Of a stretch of DNA of 64,000 bases, positions 60,821-64,000 are shown one piece after another (positions within the stretch are counted from its first letter, which is position 1; each line of letters begins with the position of its first letter). Both the position numbers and the translations under genes were made by a program. The stretch lies in assembly GCF_963678975.1 (NCBI RefSeq), contig NC_089279.1:34849297-34913296 (forward strand), in the 5' to 3' direction. The notes beneath the pieces are model-generated. The model was not told the DNA's origin. It did no database searches and was given only the letters and a program-made list of their open reading frames with translations. The stretch is from Dysidea avara (lineage: Eukaryota > Porifera > Demospongiae > Dictyoceratida > Dysideidae).

Positions 60821-61479
60821 TTACATATAAGATACAACTGTCATTGCTACAACTGATATCTTGTTTTCTGTCAATAAGACAAATTAATCACATCTGTAAT
60901 ATTATGGTAAAAAAATTTGTAAGTGATTCACAGATTAAACTTACCCTTTCAAAATGCTTCCAGATGTGATCTCAGAAGTTGTAATTTTAAAATAAATAAA
61001 ATTTTACTGGGAAGCATGCCCCCAGACTTCCCAGAGTGAGCATGCTTAAGTACATTTTGAATGTGACTGGACAACCATAATTAATAACAGGTCATTGGTG
61101 GCTTAGTCCAGACAATGTGACAGTGCAATATTTTCACACTATTTCGGGCACTGCACACACACACCCAATGTTGGGCCGCTACTTTTAAAAATATATATAT
61201 TACTTATTACACAATGTATAAAGGTACTTTGTTAGGTAATAATATTATATTAATGTGCTAGTTAAATAACACATTAGTACTTTGTTAGGTAATAATATTA
61301 CAGTAACGAATAGTAATGCACTACTTTAATAACGCATTGCTTATGTAAAGTAACTATCCGTTAGATATCACTGGCTTTGTTACTGCATTACGTAATAATA
61401 TTATGTAACGCGTTAAAAAAGTAGACTCCAGTTATTAGACGCACATGGTCATTAAGTACATATTGCCTGTTAAGTGCAT

Positions 61480-62165
61480 GTGGTATACTTGTACTAGACA
61501 CCTGTTTGTTAAGCGCATATGGTTGAAATCCCTTGTTGAAATCGCCTCTGCATCCTTAATGTGTACTACATACAAAATTGTCAGAACGAATCAAACATGT
61601 CACAGCACACTCGATGCCTCACCAGGTTCATCGTGCAAGCCGTCATGTCTAGCCGATACTGCCGTCTGTAATAAAGTCTGCCATCATTAAATCAAACTGC
61701 TACCAGAACCCATCATGATCAGAAATTTAATCATATACAGTCTTCAGTAAACACGTATCTCTATTCATTCCTACCCAGAACTATTCCCCATTGGAACGAT
61801 CTATGTATCCCTAATCTATCTACCATTGATCTTGAAACATTTAAACAATCAACTACTCCTACTTTGTAACTGTAACTTAGCACTTATTGTATTTATTGTA
61901 ACTTAGCCCTCACTGTAATTTAGTATTCATTGTAATTCTAGCACTTATTGTAACTTACCACTTACTGTAATTTAGCACTAGTTGTAACCTAGCACCTATT
62001 GTAACTTAGCACTTATTGTAACTTAGTACTAATCATTATTGTAACCTAAATTATAGGCACTTATGTTATTGTAACTTAAACTAGGCACTTATGTGTACGT
62101 ACCTTGTACATTAGCGTAAAAACCCTGTTGGGTGTTTGCTAATCAATAAATAAATAAATAAAGTA
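61480..62165 (+). mobile_element. LINE 3' end (RT C-terminus, 3' UTR, AATA tail)
   Basis: A frame open from about 61678 reads THHDQKFNHIQSS, then NTYLYSFLPRTIPHWNDL and IDLETFKQSTTPTL, stop, matching the C-terminus of CR1/L2-like LINE ORF2. The 3' UTR has about ten degenerate GTAACTTAGCACTTATT units (61868-62060) and ends TTTGCTAATCAATAAATAAA plus one more unit. Upstream frames are broken. Confidence 0.78.
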
Positions 62166-62300
62166 GCTACCTCACTTCTAAGGATTTCTGTTTTCATTAC
62201 TGAAGCAAACTATTTACTGGTGTTCAGGTCGCTTAAAAACTGTAGTGGGCACAACTAATTCCCTCCTAGCAGAAATTCCTTACCGTAATTTATAGGCCGT

Positions 62301-62530
62301 TGCTATTCGTACGACGATACGTATGAATAGCTCACGTGCTATTCGTACGACGATACGTATGAATAGCTCACGTGCTATTCGTACGACGATACGTATGAAT
62401 AGCTCACGTGCTATTCGTACGACGATACGTATGAATAGCTCACGTGCTATTCGTACGACGATACGTATGAATAGCTCACGTGCTATTCGTACGACGATAC
62501 GTATGAATAGCTCACGTACTATTCGTACGG
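62301..62530. repeat. Six identical 36-bp hairpin units
   Basis: Unit TGCTATTCGTACGACGATAC followed by GTATGAATAGCTCACG, six times without a difference, then a partial unit; another half unit lies at 62575. Each unit folds by itself (GCTATTCGTACG against CGTATGAATAGC), and CACGTG forms at five of the unit junctions. The ORF through it (12-residue repeat) is probably incidental. Confidence 0.95.
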
Positions 62531-62889
62531 TAACGCACTAAAAAACAACAAAAACTAATGGCAGAAAAGCTATATATTCGTACGACGATGGGGTACACAT
62601 AGCTATCAGGTACAGCTACAACTTGAATAATCCAGTAAAATGTTCAATATATATAAGACCACCTAGCATTCAGTGACATGCACATTAAATAATTCTGACT
62701 ACACTGAAATTTTAGTTTAGAACAGCTTTGATGTAATTTGATAGCAACACCTCAACACAGCTATACTGTATTGTTCAGTATATCAGTAGGTATGATGATA
62801 ATTATGTTGACAGTGTACACAAAAAGACACACATACAAAGCAAAGCAAACAATTATAAACAAATGTTCAATCAGAAACATGATCAAGTA

Positions 62890-63876
62890 TTATTCAGAGT
62901 CAGAATCAAATAGATATCCAAAGTACTCTTCGCATTCTTTGTAGTTACAGAACCACATTTCCTTTTCTGAATTTATCTTCTTTGCTTGTTTTATTGTGAT
63001 ATTCACACATGTGTGATGGTATAAGTTATCACAAATATAACATTTCACCATACAGGGCACTTCTTCTGCAAACGGCTTCCTTGACATGTGCTCTGAGACA
63101 TTTGGCAGTCTGCACTGGTAATAAACATTCAACTTTTTAAGCATAGCCCTTTTCTCCTTGGTTTTTGTACATGGGAAGGGAGTAATCTTGCCAGCTTCAA
63201 AGCAATTAATAAGATGACTGCGGATTTTCTTGTGGTCATAAAGGCATGATGCTGGATTTCTGCCAAAACAAAGATCAGTCAAAAAAGCAATAGCGTACAC
63301 CCCACAATCATCAGGGCTAACTTGCATTTGCACCTTCTCTAGATGGACTTTGATTTGTGCTGATCGTGTATTGCAAATGGCAGCAATTTGTTTCAAAACA
63401 TGATATGTTGGTTCAGTGAAGATGCTGTCATATACGTAAACTTCATTATCTGACACAGCTTTGATTGCCACCCAGTGATCACAGCCAGTGTGCAACACTT
63501 GACAGTAAGCAAATCCTGCGTAACCTATCATCCAGTCAAACTTTTCAAACATAAAACATTCTCCAATGGCTGGAGTTGATAGCCCCTGCAAATCAGGGAA
63601 TTGGTCACGTAAGAGTTGACTAGCAGCATTAATGTGATCATCGTCAAGCTTGTCACCTTGCTTAATACTGCCAATAAGCCTTGTAAATCTTTCAATAACA
63701 TCATGCTGACAACGATTACGATTATTCACTTTTCTCCTTTTGCGATGATGTACTTCAGGGCAGTGCTTGGATTGCTGTTTATCTTCAATTGGTGACTGTG
63801 CAGTGGGCTGCTGTTTTTCTTGAAGTGGTGACTGAACAGTAGGTTGCTGTTTATCTTTAAGTGATGACAGTATGAC
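62890..63876 (-). CDS. Ulp1-like (C48) cysteine peptidase with PHD-like finger, partial 5' end
   Basis: One exon of 328 residues after acceptor AATAG at 63877-63878; upstream exons are outside the window or unseen. Order: three repeats of a Gln-rich peptide (KDKQQPTVQSP, QEKQQPTAQSP, EDKQQSK), a basic HHRKRRK, then the peptidase with His134 (CDHWVAI), Asp150 (VYVYDS), Gln185 and Cys191 (SPDDCG), the full Ulp1/SENP catalytic set. The C-terminus has a PHD-like Cys/His pattern (CMVKCYICDNLYHHTC ... WFCNYKEC) and an acidic tail. It would cleave SUMO- or ubiquitin-like conjugates, or be a domesticated or still mobile transposon protease; such Ulp1 domains are frequent in eukaryotic transposons. 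The polypeptide is intact across the exon. Confidence 0.82.
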   Translation of the reverse strand, partial: VILSSLKDKQQPTVQSPLQEKQQPTAQSPIEDKQQSKHCPEVHHRKRRKVNNRNRCQHDVIERFTRLIGSIKQGDKLDDDHINAASQLLRDQFPDLQGLSTPAIGECFMFEKFDWMIGYAGFAYCQVLHTGCDHWVAIKAVSDNEVYVYDSIFTEPTYHVLKQIAAICNTRSAQIKVHLEKVQMQVSPDDCGVYAIAFLTDLCFGRNPASCLYDHKKIRSHLINCFEAGKITPFPCTKTKEKRAMLKKLNVYYQCRLPNVSEHMSRKPFAEEVPCMVKCYICDNLYHHTCVNITIKQAKKINSEKEMWFCNYKECEEYFGYLFDSDSE

Positions 63877-64000
63877 CTATTAAAAAAGATGATGCAAATG
63901 AATTAGTATTACCATGGTCCACACTTGTTGAGCCCTTTGTGTGTTTAGATAATTTAAAATTTGGATAAATGAAACCAATTCATCTATTTCAGAGCCCTGC

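Larger units (their letters stand above)
59416..61479. other. Intergenic with Ubl relic and MITE
   Basis: No intact gene. A decayed stretch at 60280-60412 contains ICTNCKGNGS, a single C-x-x-C-x-G-x-G like half of a DnaJ-type zinc motif, without further support. A TAATATTACGTAA-rich repeat at 61190-61430 resembles 17760-17960. Confidence 0.35.

Noticed and set aside
62301-62541. CRISPR-like array or 12-residue repeat protein
   Set aside because: Units are directly adjacent without spacers and the DNA is eukaryotic, so it is not CRISPR; the ORF exists only because 36 is a multiple of 3.

Overview
The window is AT-rich eukaryotic nuclear DNA with spliced genes (GT-AG introns, some only 47-56 nt long), many short inverted-repeat transposons (MITEs), decayed LINEs, long microsatellites and one 200-base assembly gap (13937-14136). 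Gene content (adhesion GPCR, an expanded ubiquitin-like/RING family, a secreted fibrinogen-like protein, F-box/LRR, Ulp1-type peptidase, BCKDHB exons) and several repeats that I recall from Amphimedon-type sponge DNA suggest a demosponge or another early-branching marine animal. That assignment is inference; no database was searched.

Layout. 1-5041 (+): seven phase-compatible exons of an adhesion GPCR (GAIN, GPS, TM1-TM4) with a damaged GPS; its introns hold a GT microsatellite that begins exactly at a splice donor, a foldback and two MITEs. 5989-7879 (-): F-box/LRR gene; its 5' flank is duplicated in inverted orientation at 9878-10325. 10300-13900: LINE remnants, one with a small local inversion, and foldbacks. 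14266-19702 (+): tandem ubiquitin-like (Ubl) genes and relics. 22658-24020 (-): two exons of BCKDHB, one with a GC splice donor. 28456-29307 (-): intact secreted fibrinogen-like gene. 33346-41254 (+): the core of the Ubl-RING family, ending in the one intact member (40043-41254). 43895-44037 (-): RING2 relic. 46722-50107 (-): unidentified exons, most of them inside a 2,988-bp interval bounded by 28-bp inverted repeats. 53558-54717: a nested palindrome with about 580-bp arms. 56092-59415: hAT-type MITE, foldback, minisatellite and a larger repeat. 61480-62160: LINE 3' end. 62301-62530: six identical 36-bp hairpin units. 62890-63876 (-): Ulp1-like cysteine peptidase with a PHD-like finger.

Most striking themes: (1) a local family of Ubl + RING1 (+IBR) + RING2 proteins resembling a Parkin without RING0, with one intact, one frameshifted and several relic copies; (2) a short dispersed motif, ACTCTAATAGARCAGTCAC, in about twenty places and inside several MITE families whose ends are unrelated; (3) the nested palindrome at 54.1 kb.
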